Positions 8,333-16,900 of a stretch of 64,000 bases of DNA are shown here, one piece after another (within the stretch, counting starts at the first letter, position 1; each line of letters begins with the position of its first letter). The stretch is from Fervidifonticultor_A tertius (GTDB taxonomy: Bacteria > Sysuimicrobiota > Sysuimicrobiia > Sysuimicrobiales > Humicultoraceae), in assembly GCA_031459235.1 (NCBI GenBank), contig JAVKIY010000003.1, forward strand, positions 16,955-80,954, in the 5' to 3' direction. The translations under genes and the position numbers were made by a program. The notes beneath the pieces are model-generated. The model worked only from the letters and a program-made list of their open reading frames with translations, was not told the origin of the DNA and searched no databases.

Positions 8333-8629
8333 TCAGCCGCCGGCCATCGCGCCGACGATCAGCAGGGGTTCGCGTCCGGCGACCACGGGCTCCGGGAGCG
8401 GCGCGTCGAGGGGCTCGTGCGACAGATCCCGCTCGCAGGCAAAGAACCGCAGGAGCGGGCGGCGGCGACGCGTGGCCGGGTCGCGGATCGTGCCTCGCAG
8501 CACGGGGTAGCGTCGCTCGAGGGCATCGAGCACGGCGGCGAGGGTCGGCGCACCGTCGACGGCGAGCATCACCTCCCCGCCCACGCGCGCCAGCGTCCGA
8601 AGGTGCGCCGGGAGCACCACCCGGATCAC
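8333..8629 (-). CDS. MoaD/ThiS-like ubiquitin-fold protein
   Basis: 98 aa beta-grasp protein resembling sulphur-carrier proteins: MIRVVLPAHLRTLARV at the start, a central VLDALERRYPVLRG helix, and a C-terminal Gly-Gly (GAMAGG) as needed for adenylation and thiocarboxylation. Starts at GTG 8629, whose last two bases lie in the TGA of the upstream Asp-box gene (GTGA), so the pair is translationally coupled. No molybdopterin or thiamin genes are nearby, so a role in those pathways is not supported. To my knowledge the coupling of a MoaD-like protein with a sialidase-like beta-propeller recurs in other bacteria; its function is not known to me. Confidence 0.8.
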   Translation of the reverse strand: MIRVVLPAHLRTLARVGGEVMLAVDGAPTLAAVLDALERRYPVLRGTIRDPATRRRRPLLRFFACERDLSHEPLDAPLPEPVVAGREPLLIVGAMAGG

Positions 8630-9804
8630 GGCAGCGTCTGCACCTCGACCGACAGCACGGCCGGCAGGTCCCGCACGATCGGCCGCCAGGTGTCACCCGC
8701 GTCCGCCGACGCGTAGACCTGCCCGCCGGTCGTGCCGAAGTAGACGCCGCACGGTTCGAGCGCATCCACGGCCATCGCGTCGCGCAGCACGTTCACGTAG
8801 CAGTCGCGCTGCGGCAGCCCGCTCGTCAGCGCCTCCCACTCCCCGCCGCCGGTGCGGCTGCGGTAGACACGCAGCTTTCCGTCGGGCGGGTAGTGCTCGC
8901 TGTCGCTCTTGATCGGCACGACGTAGATCGTTTCCGGCTCGTGGGCGTGGACGTCGAGGGCGAACCCGAAGTCCGTCGGCAAGTTCCCGCTCACCTCGCG
9001 CCACGACTCGCCGGCGTCGTCACTGCGCATCACGTCCCAGTGCTTCTGCATGAACAGCACCTCGGGCCGTGAGCGGTGCATCGCGATGCGGTGCACGCAG
9101 TGGCCGACCTCGGCATCCGGGTCCGGAATGCCGTCGGAGCGCAACCCCCGGTTGATGGGGCGCCACGTTTGCCCGCCGTCGTCGGTGCGGAAGGCGCCGG
9201 CGGCGGAGATCGCGACGAACATCCGGCTCGCGTCGGCTGGATCGAGGAGGATCGTGTGGAGGCACAGCCCGCCCGCGCCCGGCTGCCAGTGGGGTCCGGA
9301 ATCGTGGCCGCGCAGCCCGGCCAGCTCCTGCCAGGTCCGCCCGCCGTCGGCCGAGCGGAAGAGAGCGGCGTCCTCGACGCCGGCGTAGACGAGGTCGGGA
9401 TCGGCCAGCGACGGCTCGAGGTGCCAGACGCGCTTGAACTCCCAGGGGTGCGGCGTGCCGTCGTACCACTGGTGCGTGCCCAGCGGGCGTCCGACCTCGG
9501 GCGACGTGTCGTAGAGAAAGGCGCTGCCGGCGCTCCCCGGCGGATCGTAGGGGTCGGGCACCTTCTCCCCGCCGGTCACCTCCCACGTCCTCCCGCCGTC
9601 GCTCGACCGCTGGATGATCTGCCCGAACCAGCCGCTGGACTGCGACGCGTACAGCCGGTCCGGATCGGCGGCCGACCCCTTGAGGTGGTAGACCTCCCAC
9701 CCGGCGAAGTGCGGACCGTCCACTGCCCACCGGTCGCGCCGGCCGTCAGACGTCAGGACGAACGCGCCCTTGCGCGTGCCCACCAGTACTCGCACGCTGC
9801 TCAT
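8626..9804 (-). CDS. Asp-box (BNR) beta-propeller, exo-alpha-sialidase-like protein
   Basis: 392 aa. At least five Asp-box-like repeats are visible (SSDGGRTWEV, SADGGRTWQEL, TDDGGQTWRPI, SDDAGESWREV, SADAGDTWRPI), spaced as in a six-bladed propeller. No signal peptide, so it is probably cytoplasmic. Sialidase catalytic Arg/Tyr residues cannot be assigned, and the family is often labelled sialidase or WD40/VPS10-like without evidence of activity. The ATG at 9804 is chosen over the open frame reaching 9867 because GGAGAGGAGAGGAC precedes it. Coupled to the MoaD-like gene downstream. Confidence 0.8.
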   Translation of the reverse strand: MSSVRVLVGTRKGAFVLTSDGRRDRWAVDGPHFAGWEVYHLKGSAADPDRLYASQSSGWFGQIIQRSSDGGRTWEVTGGEKVPDPYDPPGSAGSAFLYDTSPEVGRPLGTHQWYDGTPHPWEFKRVWHLEPSLADPDLVYAGVEDAALFRSADGGRTWQELAGLRGHDSGPHWQPGAGGLCLHTILLDPADASRMFVAISAAGAFRTDDGGQTWRPINRGLRSDGIPDPDAEVGHCVHRIAMHRSRPEVLFMQKHWDVMRSDDAGESWREVSGNLPTDFGFALDVHAHEPETIYVVPIKSDSEHYPPDGKLRVYRSRTGGGEWEALTSGLPQRDCYVNVLRDAMAVDALEPCGVYFGTTGGQVYASADAGDTWRPIVRDLPAVLSVEVQTLP

Positions 9805-9880
9805 GTCCTCTCCTCTCCACACCGCTACGCTCCCGGCCGAAGGGCGGGACGCCCCCGCGCCCGGCATGCTGGGATTCGCT

Positions 9881-10297
9881 CTACTGCTGCGACGAGGCCT
9901 TCTCGATGCGCTCCCGCAGCCGGGCGTGCCGCTGGACGGCCTCGCTCTCTCCGAAGTCCTCCAGCTCGAACACCTGGCGCACTTCCACCTGCCCGTCTTC
10001 GAACGGCACGCGGCGCGCCCACTCGATCGCCTCGTCCCGGGAGCTGACCTGGATCAGCCAGTAGCCCGCGACAAGGTGCTCCGCCTCGGGGAAAGGCCCG
10101 TCGATGACGGTGCGCTTCGTTCCCGCGTACCTGACCCGCGCGCCCTTCGAGGTGGGCTGGAGCCCGTCGCCCGCGCGCAGGACGCCGGCCCGTACCAGTT
10201 CCTCGTTGTACTCCGCCATGTCGGCGAGCTGCTGCTCGGTCGGCATCATGCCCGCTTCGGACTCCTTGCTCGCCTTGACGAGCATCATGAATCGCAT
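9881..10297 (-). CDS. YCII-related / DGPF domain protein
   Basis: 138 aa, ferredoxin-like YCII fold. MRFMMLVKASKESEAG at the start, MPTEQQLADMAEYNEELVRAGVL, and the diagnostic DGPF motif in VIDGPFPEAEHLVAGYWLIQ at about residues 73-90, then EAIEWARRVPFEDGQVEVRQVFE. The ATG at 10297 has AGGAGG 8 nt upstream and matches the family N-terminus; the frame is open upstream to 10540 (separate entry). DGPF proteins are typically encoded beside ECF42 sigma factors, but none is in this window. Substrate unknown. Confidence 0.85.
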   Translation of the reverse strand: MRFMMLVKASKESEAGMMPTEQQLADMAEYNEELVRAGVLRAGDGLQPTSKGARVRYAGTKRTVIDGPFPEAEHLVAGYWLIQVSSRDEAIEWARRVPFEDGQVEVRQVFELEDFGESEAVQRHARLRERIEKASSQQ

Positions 10298-10540
10298 CGG
10301 CCGTTCCTCCTCTTGCACCGGAACGTTGGTCTTGATTTCGCCTTCAGTGCCCCAGACACCCACTCGGAATCCCTGGCCGCTTGGTCCATTGTCCGGCTCG
10401 GGCACGCCCCCCACATCAATGAGCGATGAGAGCGCCCGCAGCAGCTCCAGCCATCCCTCGAAACGGAGCGGCGGTCGCCGGCCTGCCGCGGCGGTCCCGG
10501 CGAGGGGCTCGGTGGTCTGGATCACGATGCGAATCTCCAT
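10298..10540 (-). other. Open 81-codon upstream extension in frame with the DGPF gene
   Basis: An ATG at 10540 directly follows the TAA of the PNPOx-like gene (TAAATG). The first 42 codons look like a small protein (start MEIRIVIQTTEPLAG, then LRFEGWLELLRALSSLI), while the next 39 have no protein-like character and run without a stop into the DGPF ATG. This could be a fusion, or a small gene whose own stop was lost by a one-base change: a TGA sits one frame over at the ATTGAT after LSSL. Not claimed as an independent gene. Confidence 0.3.
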
Positions 10541-11551
10541 TTAGCCGTACGTCCGCGCCCAGGCGCGCTCCGGCGAGACCAGGAACACGACGCGTCCGGT
10601 GCGCAGGGGGTACGACTGCCCGGTGTACTTGTAGGCGATCCGGTCCATCACGCCGAGCGCGGCGGCGCCCTCGAGGCGCGCGACGACGCGGCCGCGCACG
10701 TAGGCCATGGCGAAGGGCCGATCGTGGGCGACGATCGAGATCGCGACGCGCGGGTCGCGCTCGAGGTTGTGCGCCTTGCGGGAGTCGGGTCCCGTCAGGA
10801 ACGCGATCTGCTCGCCCTCCACACCTACCCAGACCGGCACGCTGTGCGGTGCTCCGTCCGGCAGCGTGGTCGCGACATGGGCGTAGTTGGGGCCGTCGAA
10901 GAGCGTGCGCACCGCATCAGGCAGCCTGTCCGTCGTTCGGTCTGCATCGGGACGGTCGTGGGGAACGGATCTGGTGGCCACCCCCATTGTCCTCCTCCAA
11001 AGCGCCACTCTCTGGCGCCCGCGCGGGAACCGCCAGCGCGCCGGGGCCAGTACACCCTCCGTTGGAAAGCCGAAGGCCACCGTGGGCACGATCTCGTAGA
11101 CGTAGTACGGCGCCGGACCGGCAGTTGGCGCGCCCTCCCCGTACAACGCCCCGTCACGCACCGCCACGGGCCACCGATACTTGGCCCCGTAGGCTCCGGC
11201 CACGCGCCGGAGTCTCGCCCCCTGCGTCACCCTGGCCGCTTTGCCTTCCACGACCAGATCGAGGCTGCCGCCCCGCGCCGCGATGACGCAGCACGGATCC
11301 CGCGCCAGGTTCCTCCCCTTGCGGGTGGTTGGACCTGCGACGAAGTGCAGCGCACCGTCCACCCCGACCGCCAGCACGGGCACCAGGTGCGGCCGGCCCT
11401 CGGGCCGCACGGTCGCGAGCCAGTAGGTGTCGGCCGTCGCCAGCAGGCGGCGTGCCCCGGCCCACGCGACCGGCCTGGCGCCGCCCGCCACGTATGGCTG
11501 CGCGACCGCCGGCCTCGCAGACCCGGCCGGCCTGGCCCTACGCGGGCTCAT
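10541..11551 (-). CDS. Tandem PNPOx-like (split-barrel flavin/F420-type) protein
   Basis: 336 aa made of two pyridoxamine-phosphate-oxidase-like split-barrel domains. Domain 1, residues about 30-180: TYWLATVRPEGRPHLVPV, FVAGPTTRKGRNLARDPC, then the usual family end ARWRF. Domain 2, residues about 190-336: YAHVATTLPDGAPHSVPVWV, FLTGPDSRKAHNLERDPRVAI, YKYTGQSYPLR. The second domain has its own ATG at 10987 preceded by GGAGGAGGACA, so a separate 148-aa product is also plausible. These folds bind FMN, F420, haem or similar; none can be assigned. The start overlaps the DHFR-like gene's end by 14 nt. Confidence 0.75.
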   Translation of the reverse strand: MSPRRARPAGSARPAVAQPYVAGGARPVAWAGARRLLATADTYWLATVRPEGRPHLVPVLAVGVDGALHFVAGPTTRKGRNLARDPCCVIAARGGSLDLVVEGKAARVTQGARLRRVAGAYGAKYRWPVAVRDGALYGEGAPTAGPAPYYVYEIVPTVAFGFPTEGVLAPARWRFPRGRQRVALWRRTMGVATRSVPHDRPDADRTTDRLPDAVRTLFDGPNYAHVATTLPDGAPHSVPVWVGVEGEQIAFLTGPDSRKAHNLERDPRVAISIVAHDRPFAMAYVRGRVVARLEGAAALGVMDRIAYKYTGQSYPLRTGRVVFLVSPERAWARTYG

Positions 11552-12086
11552 AGCGCAGAAGCACCACCCCGGAGGCCAGCGGCCGCGCCTCCAGGAGCCG
11601 CATCCGCATCCGCTCCGGAGCGGGCTTGAACAGCGGGTTCCCGCCGCCCAGCACCAACGGGTTCAGCACCAGGCGGTATTCGTCGATGAGGCGGCGCCGC
11701 GTGAGCGCGGCCGAAAGGCCGGCGCTGCCGAAGATGTAGAGGTCTTTGCCGGGCTCCTGCTTCAGCCGGGCGACCTCGTCCTCGGCGTCCCCCCGCACCA
11801 GCCGCGTGTTGTGCCAGTCGGCCCGTTCGAGCGTCCGCGAGAAGACGACCTTGGGGATGCTGTTCATGAACTCGGCGATCTCGCCGGTCGCCGAGGTCCA
11901 GTAAGCGGCCATACCCTCGTAGGTGATGCGACCGAACAGGAGCGTGCCGACCTCCTTCGCCTGCTCCAGCGAGAACCGCTCCAGTTCCTCGCCCCAGACG
12001 TCCTCGTGCCAGTCGATCTCCCAGCTCCTCTGCCCCTCGAAGAACCCATCGAGCGTGACCATGTTTGACATGACGACCTTGCGCAT
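11538..12086 (-). CDS. Dihydrofolate reductase family / RibD C-terminal domain protein
   Basis: 182 aa, NADPH-binding DHFR-like fold. MRKVVMSNMVTLDGFFEG is the family start; LLFGRITYEGMAAYW near residue 50, IPKVVFSRTLE near 80, DLYIFGSAGLSAALTRRRLIDEYRLVLNPLVLGGGNPLF at about 115-153. It resembles the YyaP/YwjB-type stand-alone reductases of unknown substrate rather than true FolA. ATG at 12086 has GAGGTGG upstream. First of the chain leading into the PNPOx-like and DGPF genes. Confidence 0.88.
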   Translation of the reverse strand: MRKVVMSNMVTLDGFFEGQRSWEIDWHEDVWGEELERFSLEQAKEVGTLLFGRITYEGMAAYWTSATGEIAEFMNSIPKVVFSRTLERADWHNTRLVRGDAEDEVARLKQEPGKDLYIFGSAGLSAALTRRRLIDEYRLVLNPLVLGGGNPLFKPAPERMRMRLLEARPLASGVVLLRYEPA

Positions 12087-12252
12087 CGTGATCCACCTCG
12101 GTTCCAGGTGTCGGGGCCGTGCCCGGGGTCACCCCCCGGCCACGAGTCGCCCCACACGGAGCGGGCGTTCAGGGCGGGCGAACAACCGTTCACCCCGGGC
12201 AACGGCCGGGCGGCGCGGCGGCTCTCCACGGCCGAGCTGAGCGTCGGCCATC

Positions 12253-13143
12253 CTAGCCCTCGTACGCCCGCTGCAGCGCCGCAAGATCGAACTTCTTCAT
12301 CGCGAGGAACGCCTGTGTCACGCGGGCGATCTGCTCCCGACTGCCGCGGCGCATCATCTCGTCCATGCCCGACGGCACGATCTGCCAGGACAGGCCGTAG
12401 GGGTCCTTGAGCCATCCGCACTGCTCCGCCTCAAGGACGTACGAGAGCCGACTCCAGTAATAATCAATCTCCTCCTGGGTATCGCAGGAGACCATCAGGG
12501 AGATGGCTTCGTTGAACGCGAATGGGTGGGCGCGTGCGCTGTCCATCGCCGCGAACTGCTGACCGAGGAGCTCGAAGGTCGCGTGCTTCACCGTTCCCTC
12601 CCGGTCGGGCTCCTCACCCTTGCCGTAGCGCACGATGTGGCCAACCCTCGCGTTCCGAAACACCGACGTATAGAAGGTAATCGCCTCCTCCGTCTTGCCG
12701 CCCACCTTGCCGGTGAACATCAGGGTCGGCGTGATAGCCTGCCTGATGGCCCGGTCGCCGGCGTGCATGACCTGCCAGGACAGGCCGTACCTGTCGGTCG
12801 TCCAGCCGTAGCGCTCGTTGAACGGGTACGCATCGAGCGGCATCAGCACCGCGCCGCCCTCGGAGAGGGCTCGCCAGAGATCGTCGACCTCACCCTTCGT
12901 CCGGCAGGCGACCAGGAACGACACCGACGGGTTGAACCTGAACAGCGGCCCGGCGCTGATCGCTACAAACGGCTGCCCCGCGAGCTCGAACGAGACGACG
13001 TCGCAGTCGCCGGACGGCGTGTCGCGGAGCGTTGTGACGTTGGTAATCGTAGAATCGGGAAACACCGCGCAATAGAACTCGGCCGCCTCCCTGGCCTCCT
13101 TGTCGTACCAGAGATGCGGAACGATGCGCTTGAGCGCGCCCAT
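12253..13143 (-). CDS. Two-domain VOC superfamily protein, PhnB / 3-demethylubiquinone-9 methyltransferase-like
   Basis: 296 aa with two glyoxalase/bleomycin-resistance-fold halves of the PhnB type. Half 1 (1-140): LWYDKEAREAAEFYCAVFPDS, GDCDVVSFELAGQPFVAI, RYGLSWQVM. Half 2 (145-296): TPTLMFTGKVGGKTEEAITFYTSVF, ELLGQQFAAMDS, PYGLSWQIVPSGM. The C-terminal helix (VTQAFLAMKKFDLAALQRAY) is typical. The methyltransferase label of this family is historical; no activity can be assigned. ATG at 13143 has GGAGGACGCA upstream; 45 nt from DUF1428, so likely cotranscribed. Confidence 0.88.
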   Translation of the reverse strand: MGALKRIVPHLWYDKEAREAAEFYCAVFPDSTITNVTTLRDTPSGDCDVVSFELAGQPFVAISAGPLFRFNPSVSFLVACRTKGEVDDLWRALSEGGAVLMPLDAYPFNERYGWTTDRYGLSWQVMHAGDRAIRQAITPTLMFTGKVGGKTEEAITFYTSVFRNARVGHIVRYGKGEEPDREGTVKHATFELLGQQFAAMDSARAHPFAFNEAISLMVSCDTQEEIDYYWSRLSYVLEAEQCGWLKDPYGLSWQIVPSGMDEMMRRGSREQIARVTQAFLAMKKFDLAALQRAYEG

Positions 13144-13188
13144 TGCGTCCTCCTTGTCGGTACGTCTTCTGGCGCGTGCGTTCTCGCG

Positions 13189-13554
13189 CTACGCTTCGAC
13201 CAGCACCTTGAAGCCACCGTACGCCATGCGCTTCGTGTCGAACGGCATCGACTTGTCCGTGTACGCCGGGTCGTTCATGAGCGGGTCCTTCATCACCCTG
13301 GCGTTGACGCGATCACGATGCGCGCGCGACCTGAACACGATGAAGGCGAAGATCACCGTCTCGCCGGGTTTGGCCCTAACCACGCGCGGGAACGTGATCC
13401 CGGCCCACTTCGGATCGAGGTCGTCGCCGACGCACTCGAAGTACTCGAGCGCGCCGTGCTTGCGCCAAACCTTCGCGCCCATCTGCGCCATCCGGCGGTA
13501 GGCGCGCAGGTTCTTCTTCGGAAGGGGAATGACGAATCCGTCGACGTACCGCAT
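13189..13554 (-). CDS. DUF1428 family protein
   Basis: 121 aa, dimeric alpha-beta barrel fold of unknown function. Family signatures: MRYVDGFVIPLPKKNLRAYRR, the ECVGDDLDP stretch after GALEYF, VIFAFIVFRSRAHRDRVNARVMKDP and the end FDTKRMAYGGFKVLVEA. Full length. GGAGGG lies about 9 nt before the ATG. Upstream of the VOC gene in the same transcription direction and downstream of the DoxX remnant; such genes often cluster with DGPF, VOC and DoxX genes. Confidence 0.9.
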   Translation of the reverse strand: MRYVDGFVIPLPKKNLRAYRRMAQMGAKVWRKHGALEYFECVGDDLDPKWAGITFPRVVRAKPGETVIFAFIVFRSRAHRDRVNARVMKDPLMNDPAYTDKSMPFDTKRMAYGGFKVLVEA

Positions 13555-13582
13555 GGTGCATCACCCTCCAAGGTCGAAACGG

Positions 13583-13803
13583 TCATCGCGGCCGGGATCG
13601 GCCGTCCAGGGTCAGCGGTCCGGCGCCGAAGTGGGCGATCAACAGCGCCCCGCCGACCCTCGACAGGTTCGCCATGAACGCCGTCACCTGTAACTGGGCC
13701 ACCATCGGATCCCTGGTCGCCCAGAAGTCGTGAAGCAGCACGGCCCGACGAAAGCCGCCCGGCCGACGGGAACGAGGTACTGCGCCCACTCCGGTGTTTG
13801 CAT
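13583..13803 (-). pseudogene. DoxX-like membrane protein remnant, internal deletion and frameshift
   Basis: From the ATG at 13803 one frame gives MQTPEWAQYLVPVGRAAF, a DoxX-like N-terminus. A second frame gives the C-terminal third: LLHDFWATRDPMVAQLQVTA followed by FMANLSRVGGALL and FGAGPLTLDG, ending at the stop at 13583. The central ~60 residues with the membrane helices of a normal ~130-aa DoxX are missing and the ends are in different frames. Not expected to make a functional protein. Confidence 0.75.
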
Positions 13804-13912
13804 GGCCTGCCGCCCCCTCGGCACCTGCATGATGCCGTTTAGTCCGCGCCCGCCTTCGCCGGAGACGGCGTTCACCGTCGCGGAACAGGTGTTCAGTGTC
13901 CGGGACCCGTGC

Positions 13913-16900
13913 TCAGGACTCCCAGGCGATGGGGACCCGCGGGTCAGGCGTGTAGGAGCAGTACTGGCCGGTCCGAACGGTCGCCCGCAGGTGGCGACCC
14001 AGCGCCGGATGGCCCCGGGCGATGTTGTCGAGGGCCGCCCTGATCGCCCGGGTGACGTTGAGGCGCGCCCGCTCCGCGTGCGACGCAGCCCGGCGGTCAC
14101 GCCCTCCCAATCCCACGGCCCTCGCCAGCTCGGCGACCAGGAAGTCCATCTCTTCCTTGACTTTCGCGACGCGGGCCGGGTCGTTGAAGGCCTCGGCCTC
14201 GTCCAGCTCGACGCGCAACTCCTGGAGCCGGGACCGATACTCGGCCTTGGCCCGCGCGTCCAGCATCTCGCCCGCGTCGCCGAGGTCGGGGCGCTCCTCC
14301 AGGACTCCGGCGACAGCCCTGGCCGCAGACCGGCGGCCCGGTGCTCCCGCCTGTGCATCGGCGGCCTCCAGGTCCACCGCGTGGAACTCGCGCCCCGGCG
14401 CGGTCAGAAGCCGGGAGAGGTGACGGAGGCCCTTGGTGTCGCGCACACGGACGACGGAACCCTCATAGATCAGGGTCCAATAGTCTCCTTCCCTCCGGAG
14501 CACATTCCTCGTCGCGGGAACCGCAACAGCCCCGGCGGGCGCGGTGGTGGGCCCCGCCGGCGCCTCCCGTTCGCGGAGGGCCGCGCAGTCCAGGCCAAGC
14601 GCCGTCATGCCGAGGACCCGGGCGGCGGACTCGGCCTCATCCAACAGTGCCACGGCCCGCTCGCGGTCCCCGGTCCGCGCGCGTCCGAAGAGCGCCCGCG
14701 CGTACGCGTACTGCGTGCGCGCGACGAACGGTCGGATCGCGAGCCGGGTGTTGGCCAGCAGCGCCGCGTCCAGGTGCCTCACGGCGTCGTCCCAACGCAC
14801 CATCGCGGCAGCGAGGAGCCCGAGGTAGAGGGACGCCGACCCCAGGCACACGGCCGGATGCGGCATCGGAACGACGAGCGTCCGGCCCGCATAGGGACGC
14901 AGCATCGGGTAGACCGCAACCGCGGCCTCGCCGTCGTCGAGGCGTGCCGCGGCCAGCGACGTGACCGCCAGCGTGGCGAGCCACAGGCCGTTGCGGGGCA
15001 ACGCGGCGAGATCGGCGATGCGGGCACGCAGGTTCTTCCGGGCGTCGTCGAGCCGGCCGAGCTCCGTGTCCGCCAGCGCCAGCCAGACCGGGCCGAATCC
15101 GGTCTGCGGGAACCGATCGGTGATCACCTGCCACTCGTCGCGCAGCTCACCCAGGCGGCGCTGCTCCCACCGGATGACCGTGATCTGATTGAGATAGGCC
15201 AGGCGGGCGATCGGCCGCCCGCGCAGGACCGCCGCGGCCTTCTCCGTCAACTCCTCCGCGGCCGCGAAAGCGCCGTCCAGCAGCGCGCGACCGGCCCGCA
15301 GCGTCAGCGAGGTCCACTCGTGGTAGGGCATGCGAAGCTCGGCAGCCAGCGCCGCATGGGCCGCGATGTCGGTGTCCACCGCCCGGGTGTCCCCGGATTC
15401 CACTAAACCCGTGAGCCGCCTGGCTCGGCCCACCAGCTCCAGCTCGCGGTCGCCGTTCTCCCGCGCCAGGCGCAACATCTCCGCGGCAAGGGCCACTCGT
15501 TCCTCGAGCTCGTCAGGCCCCCATGCCGCCAGCCACCGGGCGCGCAGCGCCACTGCCAGCGCCCCGACGTCCCGCACCCGTCGGGCCATCTCGAGCGCCT
15601 CGCGGCTGAGGGCACTCCTGAGCGTTTCCCGCAGGTCCGGGTCGTCGGAAAACGAGAGTTCGAGCGACAGGCGGGCCAGCACCCGCACTCGGAGGGCACT
15701 GTCGCCAGGCCCGAGCCGCTTGAGCGCTTCACGCAGCAGGTCGTGGAGCCGCCGGTCCACGGCCACCCCGTCGACCTGGGGCTCGCCGACGCCAAGCGCG
15801 GCCCGCGCGAACGCCTCGGCGGCGTCCAGGCGACGGGCGAGCTCCGCGGCACGCAGGAAGCTGTCCTTCGCTTCCTGGTAGCTGCCCGCGCACGCCTGGG
15901 CGGCGCCCAGGCGCAGGAGCAACTCGCAGCGCGTGGCCTCGTCGGCGTCGGTGAGCCGACCCGCTTCGAGCGCGCGCCGGTACTGCGCCGCCGCTTCCTC
16001 GTAGGCATAGGCGGCCATGGCGTGGTCGCCCGCCCTCTGCGCGTACTCCCGGGCCCTGACGCTCGGCCCACCGGCCGCTGCCTCGGCGAAGTGATAGGCG
16101 AGCTCCCCCAGGTGGGACGTCAGATCCGGGCCGTACAGGCGCTCGATGGCGGTGCCCACCTTCTCGTGCAGCTCCCGCCTGACCACGACCGGGAGGTCGT
16201 CGTAGAGGGTCTCGCGCAGGAGCCCGTGCGAGAAGCGAAACGCGCTCGTCCCCGGCACACCCGCAACCAGCCCGAGCCGCTCCGCGCCGGCCAGGACTTC
16301 GCTGGCGCCGGACGGGGCGAGTCCGGCCACGTCCGCGACGAGCGGGGTGTCGAAGTCGCGCCCCACGGTCGCCGCCACCGAGAGCACATGGACTGCGGCC
16401 GCGTCCAGCGCCGCGAGGCGCTGGTGGATGACCGCCCGCACGCCCTCGGGGATCGCTGGCTGCGCACGCATCGCCTCTGCCGGCCGCGCGGCCATGAGGC
16501 GCACCATCTCCCGGATGAACAGCGGGTTTCCGCCGGTGGCCTCGCAGATCCTGGACAGGTCGTCCGCGGCAGCGGCCGCACCCATCAGAGCCTCCATGAA
16601 TCGCCGCACCTCGGCGCGATCGAAGGCGCGGAGGCGGATGCTCGGCCCCTCGCGCACGAGCGCACCCAACGCCTCGGCCATGTCGTCGCGCTGCCGCGCC
16701 TCAACGTCGCGGTACACCGCCAGCGCAAGCAGCGCCGTCCCCCGAAGGTCTGCGGCGACGAATTGGAACAGCAGCAGCGACGCTGGATCGGCCGCGTGCA
16801 GGTCGTCGAGTACGAGCACCAGCGGCTGCGCGGCCGCCGCCCGCCTCAGGGCGGCCGTCACCGCGGCGAAGAGACGAAAGCGGGCGGCCGCCGGCTGCGC

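Noticed and set aside
8626..9804. True sialidase activity for the Asp-box protein
   Set aside because: Asp boxes alone do not indicate sialidase; the catalytic residues could not be located and there is no signal peptide.
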